Origin: a virus
Virus record (IMG/VR): IMGVR_UViG_3300021960_000534
Location: 1-23,368 of that record
Length of the DNA: 23,368 bases
Direction: 5' to 3' (one strand)
Part shown: positions 1-6,873 of the stretch, piece after piece
Layout of the letters: the number at the start of each line of letters is the position of its first letter
Numbering within the stretch: position 1 is the first letter of the stretch
Position numbers and translations under genes: made by a program
The notes under the pieces: model-generated
Databases searched by the model: none
Seen by the model: the letters and a program-made list of their open reading frames with translations, nothing else
Told to the model about the DNA's origin: nothing

Positions 1-168
1 TAACCTTTCTTTTTCTTCTTTGAGGTATTCCAATAACAACGTGACGTATATCTGTCTCTCAAAAGGCATCATGTTTTCAAGATCACTCAGTGTATACTTA
101 TGATGCTGCATCAGTGCAAAGTTAACCTTATAGTGATTGATAAGGTTATCGTAACCGAGTGTTAGGTA
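1..168 (-). CDS. gp51: gp51-like tail-assembly chaperone segment, partial, in the -1 frame after gp26
   Basis: This reading frame starts inside the last codons of gp26 and stays open for 56 codons to the window edge, so the C-terminus is missing. It runs ...GYDNLINHYK, then HHKYTLSDLE, then MMPFERQIY, then a charged helix EYLKEEKERL. That style fits the short gp51 hub-assembly proteins of marine T4-like phages and the T-domain of tail assembly chaperones. There is no start codon near the gp26 stop. The first ATG (109-111) falls 19 codons into the conserved-looking segment and lacks a well-spaced Shine-Dalgarno sequence. The frame is exactly -1 relative to gp26 and begins at a T TTT TTT heptamer, so I infer it is made as a gp26-51 fusion by ribosomal frameshifting. 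The alternative is an independent gp51 translated from the internal ATG. Family assignment is by recall of motif style, not by search. Confidence 0.6.
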
Positions 169-881
169 AAAAAACTAGCAAGACCCTCCATATGGATAGT
201 CTCTTTCCTTTCACATTTATTACAGGTCCACTCTATGTCATGCTCTAGCTTAGGAGCATTACTGAAGAACCGCTGTACCTTTTCAAACTGTTGTTGATTT
301 AGAGATTCTAAGAAGTTCTTAATCTCATCTTTAGTGAATGTATCATATACATTTTCATTATCATAGATGCATATAACACATGAACACACAAAGTCTAACA
401 GTTGATCAAAGTTTTCATTGTTTAGATCAATGTCTCCCATCTCCATAATTTGTTTGACACCAGGAAACTGTAAACGAATACCAACTTCATCAGTTAACTG
501 TATCTTGTCACTATATTCTTCAGGGAAAGTAACATTAATTTGATCTAAGTTGACACTTACATCGACTATGTTTTTACAATCGCTGCCCTTTGGATGCTTT
601 AACCTTAGGTCTACGTTCTCTCCTACGCTCTTACCTCTTAGCTGAAGGAACAAATACTCAACATCAAACATTGCTAGCTTATCGACGTTGAAGTCATCTG
701 TTAACACACACGTCTTAATAATGTTACTAACAGCGTTAGTCATTTCCTTCTGATCACCACCTTGCAAAGCCATGAACAGAAGTTTCTCTTCCTTAACTAG
801 GAATGGTCTAAACTTAATAGTCTGCTTTGTAGATGGTACAGTGGTAGTATACTCAGGGGATTTTAATACTGGTAAAGACAT
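162..881 (-). CDS. gp26: Baseplate hub assembly protein gp26
   Basis: The 239-residue protein resembles the T4 gp26 family of baseplate-hub proteins (T4 gp26 is a little shorter). The start (S-L-P-V-L-K-S-P-E-Y) and the segment with KFRPFLVKEEKLLFMALQ (about residues 23-41) are family-like. So is the C-terminal WTCNKC knuckle (about 218-223) followed by a GLASFF tail. Only one CxxC pair is present at the C-terminus, so any metal site would need other ligands. The start is supported by a strong Shine-Dalgarno TGAGGTGA (889-896), 7 bases upstream. In T4 this gene acts in hub assembly near the tape-measure protein. The -1 continuation into a gp51-like segment makes a G/GT-like tail chaperone role likely; that is inference. 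It is the last complete gene of the leftward operon, 15 bp after the tube-like gene. Confidence 0.75.
   Translation of the reverse strand: MSLPVLKSPEYTTTVPSTKQTIKFRPFLVKEEKLLFMALQGGDQKEMTNAVSNIIKTCVLTDDFNVDKLAMFDVEYLFLQLRGKSVGENVDLRLKHPKGSDCKNIVDVSVNLDQINVTFPEEYSDKIQLTDEVGIRLQFPGVKQIMEMGDIDLNNENFDQLLDFVCSCVICIYDNENVYDTFTKDEIKNFLESLNQQQFEKVQRFFSNAPKLEHDIEWTCNKCERKETIHMEGLASFFT
168..174 (-). promoter_or_regulatory. Slippery heptamer T TTT TTT, candidate -1 frameshift site
   Basis: On the minus strand the gp26 codons read AGT TTT TTT ACC TAA. The seven Ts are in the exact X XXY YYZ register for simultaneous P- and A-site slippage. After a -1 slip translation avoids the stop at 162-164 and enters the open gp51-like frame. 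I did not identify a clear downstream pseudoknot; the segment around 120-160 can form only modest pairing by eye. Confidence 0.65.
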
Positions 882-888
882 TATATTG

Positions 889-896
889 TCACCTCA
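889..896 (-). promoter_or_regulatory. Strong Shine-Dalgarno for gp26
   Basis: TGAGGTGA on the minus strand lies 7 bases before the gp26 ATG, directly after the stop of the upstream tube-like gene. It is the best ribosome binding site in the left arm and fixes the gp26 start. Confidence 0.7.
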
Positions 897-1418
897 TTAA
901 TTTTCAGTAAAGAATCTATATTGAAATTGAACGCTGAAGGTTACAATCTCTTCAGCAGCATAAGAATATGATATATCGCTAATTGATCTAGGATATGCTT
1001 CTAGTAGCTTACACCTATAAGTCTCAGCTCCTGTCTGATCCATTTGTATGATAGAGACATCATTAACATACTCATCATAGTAACCAGCTTCAAATGGTTC
1101 AGCATATCCATTAGGACTTACACGGTGAGGTCCTATGATCTTATCCTGCCATTGAGTAAAAGCTAGTCTCTCTTTAAGATCAGCACTACAAAGGAATGTA
1201 GCTGATGCTTGAGTGTATAAAGGAAGGTAAGCTATCTCTCTCGATGCACCATAGTCTCTGTACGTAGTAGCCTGTACAGATCTACCTGGAAGAGTAACGT
1301 TGATAGCTCTAAGCTGAGTATCCTCATCAACAATAGGTATCTGAATCTGATAGTGTGATGCCTTAGCAACACCAGAGCTATTAAGACTAGACAGGATCTT
1401 GCTTACAGACATTACCAT
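897..1418 (-). CDS. Tail-tube-fold protein, probable gp54-like tube initiator
   Basis: The 173-residue protein can be matched by eye along its length to T4 gp19 (tail tube). SHYQIQIP corresponds to the first strand of gp19. INVTLPGRSVQATTYRDYG corresponds to the 'LP' loop. ASATFLCSADLKERLAFTQW corresponds to the strand-helix block ending in W. ISYSYAAEEIVTFSVQFQYRFF matches the final 'NEIQTFEVTLALDYW' strand pair. The real gp19 usually sits beside gp18, which is not here. The gene lies in a baseplate operon near gp48, so a gp54-type role (first tube ring on the baseplate) is more likely than the bulk tube; this is inference. The first ATG has GGAGAG 9 bases upstream; a second ATG two codons later is the alternative. 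The start overlaps the previous stop by one base (TAATG). Confidence 0.6.
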   Translation of the reverse strand: MVMSVSKILSSLNSSGVAKASHYQIQIPIVDEDTQLRAINVTLPGRSVQATTYRDYGASREIAYLPLYTQASATFLCSADLKERLAFTQWQDKIIGPHRVSPNGYAEPFEAGYYDEYVNDVSIIQMDQTGAETYRCKLLEAYPRSISDISYSYAAEEIVTFSVQFQYRFFTEN

Positions 1419-2005
1419 TATTGTAAACTCTCCAGTGAGTCTCTATGTATACGAGCTACATTAGCTTTCTTGAACCTTTGCAGTGGAAGAAACAGAGCTA
1501 TGTCCCATTCAACAGGCTCTATCTTCATAAATCTAGTCTTGACATTAGATGCTAAATATTTTTTTAGGCATGGCTTAAAAAATTTATACCGTGCAGCATT
1601 TTTTAATACACGGTAGCTCAGCTTAAGATAAGTCTTCTCGTTATACCTCTGATCACTGACTAATCCGTACAATGCATCCATCAATACAGCTCTCTGTCTA
1701 AGAGGAAGATAGTGCATATTGAGTCCAATGAACCCACCTTTAACCTCTTCTACAGGAAATACTAATGGAAATGAATCATAGTATGGTAGCTCTTTCTTAA
1801 ACTTAGGATCATATCCATACAAGTACATATGACCTGCTTCAGGCTTACTATCAAAGCTATCACCAGCTGTAAGCAATCTACCAGGAGTAGTACGAGTACC
1901 AGATGCTTTGTCTCTAAACCAATTGCGAGCTTGTTGAGTACGAGCAGGAATTTGTCCTGCTCTAGCACCCTGTGCAATGATTCTATCAAAGACATAGGCT
2001 ACCAC
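1418..2005 (-). CDS. Conserved T4-like virion structural protein, function unknown
   Basis: The product is 195 residues. The core motif runs from GHMYLYGYDPKFKKELPYYD into FPLVFPVEEVKGGFIGLN and then HYLPLRQRAVLMDALYGL (about residues 58-115). I recognise this as a segment common in marine T4-like phages, near head-completion and baseplate genes, but I do not know its function. The C-terminal third is basic (KNAARYKFFKPCLKKYL), which may mean nucleic-acid or capsid contact. Translation starts at GTG (2003-2005), since no ATG lies near; GGAAG sits 6 bases upstream, overlapping the end of the NUMOD gene. It ends one base inside the start of the tube-like gene, which suggests coupled translation. 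Confidence 0.6.
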   Translation of the reverse strand: MVAYVFDRIIAQGARAGQIPARTQQARNWFRDKASGTRTTPGRLLTAGDSFDSKPEAGHMYLYGYDPKFKKELPYYDSFPLVFPVEEVKGGFIGLNMHYLPLRQRAVLMDALYGLVSDQRYNEKTYLKLSYRVLKNAARYKFFKPCLKKYLASNVKTRFMKIEPVEWDIALFLPLQRFKKANVARIHRDSLESLQ

Positions 2006-2006
2006 T

Positions 2007-2420
2007 TTAAACTTCCCAGTCGTAGTAAGGAAATTGTAAGTATTGCTTCTTCAACAGAAAGTATCCTGAGTATTGAATGTTCTTAGTATTGTTTATTCTA
2101 TAGAACATAGAGCTCTTGTTTATATCACAATGCTCAGCAGCATCGTCTATCCTTTCAAATATCATATCAGGGGTGACCCAATACCCTTTCCACTTGGCAC
2201 TCTTCTTACCCGAGCAACCTTTCCACAGAGCACTCTTCTTTGCCATCAACTCTTTTGAATAAGGATTCTTCAGTCCTTTGTTCCAAGCACGCTGCCCTTT
2301 TTGGAACCCCTGACCCCAATCACCACCCCAGTAACTTGGAAGAGGAATAGTATTTACTACTACTTTATCCCAATCTACGTTAGAGGAACAATTAAAAAGT
2401 CTATCAAGATTATCGTACAT
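2007..2420 (-). CDS. Small protein with NUMOD-type DNA-binding motifs, no nuclease domain
   Basis: The 137-residue protein carries AWNKGLK (45-51), the hallmark of NUMOD3 modules in GIY-YIG and HNH homing endonucleases. Two WKG repeats follow (ALWKG 64-68, AKWKG 75-79). Then comes a NUMOD1-like helix-turn-helix, GYWVTPDMIFERIDDAAEHC followed by DINKSSMFYRI (79-109). No GIY-YIG, HNH or other catalytic motif is visible, so it is either a DNA-binding remnant of a homing endonuclease or a domesticated regulator. I chose the ATG at 2418-2420 because it overlaps the gp4 stop as TAATG and has AGGA 6 bases upstream. An in-frame ATG at 2462 would add 14 residues but would lie 43 bases inside gp4 with a poor ribosome site. 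The N-terminal 40 residues are unrecognised. A consensus late promoter lies 86 bases upstream. Confidence 0.6.
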   Translation of the reverse strand: MYDNLDRLFNCSSNVDWDKVVVNTIPLPSYWGGDWGQGFQKGQRAWNKGLKNPYSKELMAKKSALWKGCSGKKSAKWKGYWVTPDMIFERIDDAAEHCDINKSSMFYRINNTKNIQYSGYFLLKKQYLQFPYYDWEV

Positions 2421-2857
2421 TAGATTCCTAACTCTTTCTCCGTAATGATCTGGAACTTCCATCCACGATCTTTACAGTACTGTTTAGCAGATTGCCACTT
2501 CTTACTATTTATACCGTAAGTAGCAACCTCATTCAAGTACTTTTTAGTCTTTCTGCTACGAACTGTAGGTGGTTGAGTCTGAGCATATGGCTTTACCTCG
2601 ATAAGTATAGTATCGGTATTGCCTTTTGCGGTTTTTACTTTGATAAGGAAGTCTGGAAAGTATCTATGAAGTCTACCGTCTAATGGTGATCTATAAGGTA
2701 TAACAACCTCTTCACTACACCATTGCAACACATTTGGATTGTTATCACAGTAAACCATAAACATCCTTTCCCAACTAGAGCGATAAATAATACAATCGGG
2801 ATCTCCAATGTATTTGTTACGGTTACGTGGTTTATAATATCCCTTATGTGTCTTCAT
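2420..2857 (-). CDS. gp4: Head completion protein gp4 (TnsA-like nuclease fold)
   Basis: The 145 residues match the T4 gp4 (gp50) head-completion family, which acts on filled heads before tail joining. The start MKTHKGYY, then DPDCIIYRSSWERMF, FPDFLIKV and ILIEVKPYAQ give a restriction-endonuclease-like triad: E30 (SSWE), D69 (PDF) and E87-V-K89 (EVK). This is the layout of TnsA-type nucleases. All four residues are intact, so an active nuclease, for example one trimming packaged DNA, is plausible. No clear Shine-Dalgarno precedes the ATG. The minus strand reads CCTAAATAG just upstream, resembling a weak late promoter that would give a nearly leaderless message. It is the first gene of the leftward operon and diverges from gp48 across 19 bp. 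Confidence 0.85.
   Translation of the reverse strand: MKTHKGYYKPRNRNKYIGDPDCIIYRSSWERMFMVYCDNNPNVLQWCSEEVVIPYRSPLDGRLHRYFPDFLIKVKTAKGNTDTILIEVKPYAQTQPPTVRSRKTKKYLNEVATYGINSKKWQSAKQYCKDRGWKFQIITEKELGI
2506..2513 (-). promoter_or_regulatory. T4-type late promoter TATAAATA for the leftward genes
   Basis: The minus strand reads TATAAATA exactly, the T4 late promoter consensus recognised by gp55. It lies in the 3' part of gp4, with transcription expected to begin about 6 bases beyond and to reach the NUMOD gene start (2420) and the genes after it. Confidence 0.5.
2782..2789 (+). promoter_or_regulatory. T4-type late promoter GATAAATA upstream of gp48
   Basis: GATAAATA lies 87 bases before the gp48 ATG, antisense within gp4. 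The 11-base string AGCGATAAATA here (2779-2789) is repeated exactly upstream of gp25 (8795-8805). It probably drives the rightward hub operon; the resulting leader would be antisense to the gp4 start. Confidence 0.55.
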
Positions 2858-2876
2858 CTACTATTTAGGAACAACT

Positions 2877-3815
2877 ATGGCAGCTGAATTAGAACCAATA
2901 GAAGTTAATCCTGCGATAACCAATCAAGCATCACTGAACGATGCTTTAGGTGCTTTGCATGGAGGAAGTGATACTGTGCAGGGACTTACATTTCCATCTA
3001 ACCTTGAAAAACATTTCCTGATGTTTAAGGTTAAGAAGAGAGAGAGACAGACTCAGAAGATTGCAGCTGGTAGTCAAATAAAGAATGTAATATCACTGCC
3101 AATACCTGCTAATCTCTCAACTGGCTACAATGCAAAGTATGCTAATGCTCCTATAGGACCAGGTGGTGCACTCGCTCAAGCAGTTGCTGCAGGTGATACG
3201 AGTAGTCTCTCTTCTGTAGTAGATAGTATGAATGGAGGAGAAGAAGGTGGTGGTTTACTAGGAGCAATAAAGAATGTAGGAGCAGGTGTTGCTGAAAATC
3301 AGCTGGCAGCCATTGTTGGTGGTGTAGCTGGTGGAGCACTTAGTAAGGGAGGAACATTAGGGTCAGCTGTTGGTGCAGCTCTTGGTGACTTGGCAGGAGA
3401 TGCATTAACAGGTACATTACAGTCAGCAGGAGTCGCTCGTAACCCACACCTAGCAGTACTTTTCGAAGGTGTAGATATGAGGACTCATCAGTTCCAATAC
3501 AAGCTGATAGCACGTAATGCAGCAGAGAGTAGTACTTTAAGAGAAATCATTACTCAATTCAAATTAGCCATGGCTCCAGAATTTTCTGAAGCCAACCATT
3601 TTTTTAATTACCCAGATGAGTTTGATATAGAATTTTCCAAACCTTTGTTCTTATTCAAGATAGGAACGTCAGTATTAGTAGATTTCCAAGTAAATTACAC
3701 TGCTCAAGATGGATCACTGTTCCATTCTAACAGAGCACCACTAGCTGTAAGTATCAGTATGACATTCCAAGAATTGGATATTATTACCAAAGCAGAGATC
3801 AAAGAAGGACGATAA
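2877..3815 (+). CDS. gp48: Baseplate tail-tube cap gp48
   Basis: The 312-residue protein matches marine T4-like gp48 (T4 gp48 has 364 residues). The N-terminal segment has LTFPSNLEKHFLMFKVKKRE and VISLPIPANLSTGYNAKY (about 37-90). A glycine/alanine-rich hydrophobic middle follows (about 120-185). The C-terminal part has a tube-like fold: MRTHQFQYKLIARNAAES, FNYPDEFDIEF and APLAVSISMTFQELDIIT. In T4, gp48 sits on the hub and, with gp54, templates tail-tube polymerisation. It opens the rightward operon. AGGA (2867-2870) lies 6 bases before the ATG. It is followed 2 bp later by gp53. Confidence 0.85.
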   Translation: MAAELEPIEVNPAITNQASLNDALGALHGGSDTVQGLTFPSNLEKHFLMFKVKKRERQTQKIAAGSQIKNVISLPIPANLSTGYNAKYANAPIGPGGALAQAVAAGDTSSLSSVVDSMNGGEEGGGLLGAIKNVGAGVAENQLAAIVGGVAGGALSKGGTLGSAVGAALGDLAGDALTGTLQSAGVARNPHLAVLFEGVDMRTHQFQYKLIARNAAESSTLREIITQFKLAMAPEFSEANHFFNYPDEFDIEFSKPLFLFKIGTSVLVDFQVNYTAQDGSLFHSNRAPLAVSISMTFQELDIITKAEIKEGR

Positions 3816-3817
3816 TA

Positions 3818-4402
3818 ATGGCTCAATTCTATTTTTCTGAGTACCCTACAGCAAATTACGATTTAAAGAAAAATGGTAAAAAAACACTAGTGTCCAACAT
3901 AACAGTTAGGTTCATGATAGCTGAACTGTTACGGTTGAAGTCAGCTGTGATCTACAATTATACGATCCAAGATGGCGATAAACCCGACATAATCGCATAT
4001 AAGTACTATGAAGACGCTACACTAGATTGGTTGATCTTTCTACAAAACAACATCATTGATCCAGTTTGGGAATGGCCTCTCGACCAACCATCGTTCGAAA
4101 GATACATCAGAAAAAAGTATGGCAGCTTCGAGAGTGCATTGGCTACACATCATCGCTATGAAAAAATTCATAGACGACAACAAATTTTATTTGATGGTAC
4201 GATCATTCCTGAGAAGAGGTTTGTAGTTGATCAGGATACGTACAACCTAACCTCTCCATCATTACGGAGAGAGGTTGATAAGTATACTTACGAAGTTGAA
4301 CTGAACGATGCTAGAAGAGAGATTAAGATCCTCGACAAGCGATACGTTGGTGCAGTGACGAAAGGACTAAGAGCAGCAGCTAGGTTAGCAGACGATGTCT
4401 AG
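3818..4402 (+). CDS. gp53: Baseplate wedge protein gp53
   Basis: At 194 residues it is almost the same length as T4 gp53 (196). Family landmarks are the opening FYFSEYPTANYD, RFMIAELLRLKSAVIYNYTI (about 33-52), and a LysM-like stretch YTIQDGDKPDIIAYKYYEDA ending in LDWLIFLQNNIIDPVWEW (50-90). PLDQPSFERYIRKKYGS follows. gp53 completes the wedge and lets six wedges join round the hub. GAAGGA lies about 9 bases before the ATG. The 3' end overlaps the next gene by 8 bases (4395-4402), so translation of the two is probably coupled. Confidence 0.9.
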   Translation: MAQFYFSEYPTANYDLKKNGKKTLVSNITVRFMIAELLRLKSAVIYNYTIQDGDKPDIIAYKYYEDATLDWLIFLQNNIIDPVWEWPLDQPSFERYIRKKYGSFESALATHHRYEKIHRRQQILFDGTIIPEKRFVVDQDTYNLTSPSLRREVDKYTYEVELNDARREIKILDKRYVGAVTKGLRAAARLADDV

Positions 4403-5798
4403 ATTATATGAACCTCATGGCATTGACTATGAGTTGACGATCATCTCTCCCGTTGGTCAGCAGCCGATGCAGATTAATGAGATGGTACAAGAGATCAATT
4501 GGTTTGAGGATCTGTTTAGTCCGTTCATGAAGATTGAGATTGCTTGTGTTGATGCATTAGGTCTGTTTGATAAGTTACCTATCACTGGCGATGAGACTAT
4601 TGTATTCACTTACTCCACTCCTAATGATACTGAGTACACACAAATCTTTAATGTGTACAAAGTAGCTCATCGTCAATTAGCTAAAGAAAGAACTCACTCA
4701 TACATCATCCATGGCATCTCACCTGAAGGAATGAACAATTCATTGACTCAAGTATACGACTCATATGTTAAGCAGTCGACGCTTGGTGCTATCAGTGATG
4801 TGTTCAATAAGTATCTTGCTGAGAATAAGTCACTAGCAATTGATGGTGCGTCAGCATCAGACACTATCCTTACTAAGATTGGTACAGGTCAGCAGCCTGC
4901 TAGGTTCATTAGTGAGCTTTGTGGTGAGACTCAATCGACTAAGCATCCAGAGTGTTCGACTTATCTGTTCTGGGAGAATAGAGATCAGTTTAATATAAGA
5001 ACGATATCGTCTCTGCTCGATCAAAGTTACAAGTACAAATTCTATCTTGGTGATCCTACTGATGCTGAACTGTATGTTGGAGAAGCAATGGGTCGACCAG
5101 ATGTTCCTGCTAAGACTGTCATCCACTTTAGATTCAATAACAATATGGATCAGTTGGATGAGATAATGGATGGGATGAGTAAGAATGAGATTAACATCAT
5201 CGATCCTATCCTTAAACGATTCAAAATGAATCCGATTGAAGAGAAAGAGAAGTATCAGTTTGATTATGAGAAGGACTTTGGTAAGCTCGAGCACATTAAG
5301 ACAGGTGGTGGTTCAAAGTGGATTGTTAGTGATGGTAAGGTTGCGAAGGGTGAAAAGCCTGGTGCATCTCATAGACGGATGTTCTTTACACAGATTGAAG
5401 AGGATGGCGAAGACTATCCGACCGTGTCGTACTTGAACCAGAGATCAGATCCAGATAATATTCTAAGTGCTCCTAGAAAGAGACAAAAGTATGCAGCTCG
5501 CTCTATACACGAGCGTCGTAATTTAACGTCTCATACAATCGACATAACTACTCCAGGCACTACAGATATGGTGGCAGGTGATCATGTGCTCGTTCATGTA
5601 CCTCAGCCGACTCAATTGAAGAGTGAGTTTTCAGACTATCTGTTGATGTGGGGTGATGATCCAAACTTTATCATAACAGGTATCCGTCACGTGTATAGAG
5701 TAGCAGAAGAAAACTACTTCTCTGTGTACTCTTGTAGTAAGGAATCGTACATTGAGCAGCCACAAGGCAAGACGTTCAATAACGATCCGTTTGGTTAA
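4395..5798 (+). CDS. gp27: gp27-like baseplate hub protein
   Basis: The 467-residue protein is a hub protein of the T4 gp27 type (391 residues in T4). Its N-terminus has the tube-like pattern of this family: DYELTIISPVG, then EINWFEDLFSPFMKIEIACVD, LPITGDETIVFTY and YTQIFNVYKVAHRQL (12-100). A second block with CGETQSTKHPECSTYLFWEN (about 178-198) leads to the central region. The late segment HTIDITTPGTTDMVAGDHVLV (about 380-400) resembles the final barrel of phage hub proteins. gp27 trimers bind the gp5 spike, and gp5 is the next gene, 9 bp downstream. The protein is longer than T4 gp27, with the extra length mostly in a charged region around residues 270-340. The ribosome site is weak, fitting coupling to gp53. 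Confidence 0.8.
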   Translation: MSRLYEPHGIDYELTIISPVGQQPMQINEMVQEINWFEDLFSPFMKIEIACVDALGLFDKLPITGDETIVFTYSTPNDTEYTQIFNVYKVAHRQLAKERTHSYIIHGISPEGMNNSLTQVYDSYVKQSTLGAISDVFNKYLAENKSLAIDGASASDTILTKIGTGQQPARFISELCGETQSTKHPECSTYLFWENRDQFNIRTISSLLDQSYKYKFYLGDPTDAELYVGEAMGRPDVPAKTVIHFRFNNNMDQLDEIMDGMSKNEINIIDPILKRFKMNPIEEKEKYQFDYEKDFGKLEHIKTGGGSKWIVSDGKVAKGEKPGASHRRMFFTQIEEDGEDYPTVSYLNQRSDPDNILSAPRKRQKYAARSIHERRNLTSHTIDITTPGTTDMVAGDHVLVHVPQPTQLKSEFSDYLLMWGDDPNFIITGIRHVYRVAEENYFSVYSCSKESYIEQPQGKTFNNDPFG

Positions 5799-5807
5799 GG
5801 TGAAGCA

Positions 5808-6869
5808 ATGAAAGCTAAGCAAGAGTTCTTTGGATTTAATCCTGTGATGTGGATGGGTGTTGTTGAAGACAATGAAGACCCAATCAAACTCGGTCGGTTG
5901 AGAGTTCGCATCTTTGGATGGCACACACAACAGACATCGGGCAGTGGTACAGAGCCAGGTGTTGCAACTAGCGACTTACCATGGGCGCATGTGATGCAGC
6001 CAGTATCCAATGCACCTAATAGTGGCATCGGTGGTCCTTTGACAGGGATTCATAGAGGCACTTGGGTGATGGGTATGTTCTTAGATGGTGAGCTTGCAAG
6101 AGAGCCTCTTGTTATGGGATCGCTTGGTGGTATACCAGTTGAGTATTCCAAAGGGCCAGATAAAGGGTTCTATGATCCAAGCACTACCTACCCACGTAAG
6201 CACCCGACTGATAGTTGGGACATTAATGAACCAGACACAAACAGACTAGCTCGTAACGATAATGTAGCAGTGCATGGTGACCCTGAGGACTTTGAGCACA
6301 AGATCATTCAGACTAAGAAGGATGGTCAGGTAAAAGGGATCGTTACTGCTAGGGGCTTTGCTTGGGAAGAACCTATCCTTGATAGTGATGAGATGACTCC
6401 AGACGATGGTCGTAAGAAGGAGTGGAAGGATTTCAAAGCAAAGTATCCTGATAACAAAGTGTTGGAGACTGAGAGTGGCCATATTATAGAGGTCGATGAT
6501 ACAGCAGGTGAAGAAAGGATACACATCTATCACAAGTCTGGTACGTATGTTAACATTGATAAGCAAGGGCGTATGACTACTAAGATAATGCAACGCAACC
6601 TTAAAATGAGTATGGTCGATGACTTGAACTATGTTGCAGGGGAGCATAATATTACAGTAGGGGGCGATAGTAACCACCAGTGTAAGAACATGCTTATTAA
6701 TACCACGGGTTTCACAGTACGTGCTAGTGGCGGCGCTATTATAGAGGGCGGCCTTTATGTGGTCGGGTCTATGGGTGGTAGTGCTCATCCATCGGGTAGT
6801 TTCTCAACACCATGTAAGAAGAATGTTACTGTCAAAGATGGTGTGGTTACTTCCATAGTACAGGGTTAA
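5808..6869 (+). CDS. gp5: Baseplate spike gp5, without lysozyme domain
   Basis: The 353-residue protein has the gp5/VgrG OB-fold at its N-terminus: WMGVVEDNEDPIKLGRLRVR followed by IFGWH (15-39), PWAHVMQPVSNAP and GTWVMGMFLDGELAREPLVM (about 58-103). At about 221-251 comes the typical SGHIIEVDDTAGEERIHIYH then SGTYVNI block that begins the gp5/VgrG C-terminal region. A short strand-rich tail ends at residue 353. T4 gp5 carries a lysozyme domain of about 170 residues between these parts. Here the linker (about 115-215) is acidic and charged and shows none of the T4-lysozyme motifs, so the spike is probably non-enzymatic. The C-terminal needle is also short. AAGGTGA lies 6 bases before the ATG. 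Confidence 0.85.
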   Translation: MKAKQEFFGFNPVMWMGVVEDNEDPIKLGRLRVRIFGWHTQQTSGSGTEPGVATSDLPWAHVMQPVSNAPNSGIGGPLTGIHRGTWVMGMFLDGELAREPLVMGSLGGIPVEYSKGPDKGFYDPSTTYPRKHPTDSWDINEPDTNRLARNDNVAVHGDPEDFEHKIIQTKKDGQVKGIVTARGFAWEEPILDSDEMTPDDGRKKEWKDFKAKYPDNKVLETESGHIIEVDDTAGEERIHIYHKSGTYVNIDKQGRMTTKIMQRNLKMSMVDDLNYVAGEHNITVGGDSNHQCKNMLINTTGFTVRASGGAIIEGGLYVVGSMGGSAHPSGSFSTPCKKNVTVKDGVVTSIVQG

Positions 6870-6873
6870 TATT

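Noticed and set aside
120-160. Pseudoknot stimulating the gp26 frameshift
   Set aside because: I looked for a strong stem after the heptamer and saw only weak pairing; a folding calculation is needed before calling one.
2420-2462. Earlier ATG (2462) for the NUMOD gene
   Set aside because: It would overlap gp4 by 43 bases with a poor ribosome site, whereas the ATG at 2420 has AGGA and a TAATG overlap.
2814-2838. Host-like sigma70 promoter (TTGTTA ... TATAAT) before gp48
   Set aside because: The spacing between the two boxes is only about 13 bases and the late motif nearby explains expression better.
4857-5294. 145-codon minus-strand ORF inside the gp27-like gene
   Set aside because: Isoleucine- and leucine-rich shadow of the coding frame; no ribosome site or promoter.
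6246-6788. 180-codon ORF on the minus strand inside gp5
   Set aside because: Fully antisense to a firmly identified gene, with no family pattern and a composition of a shadow frame.
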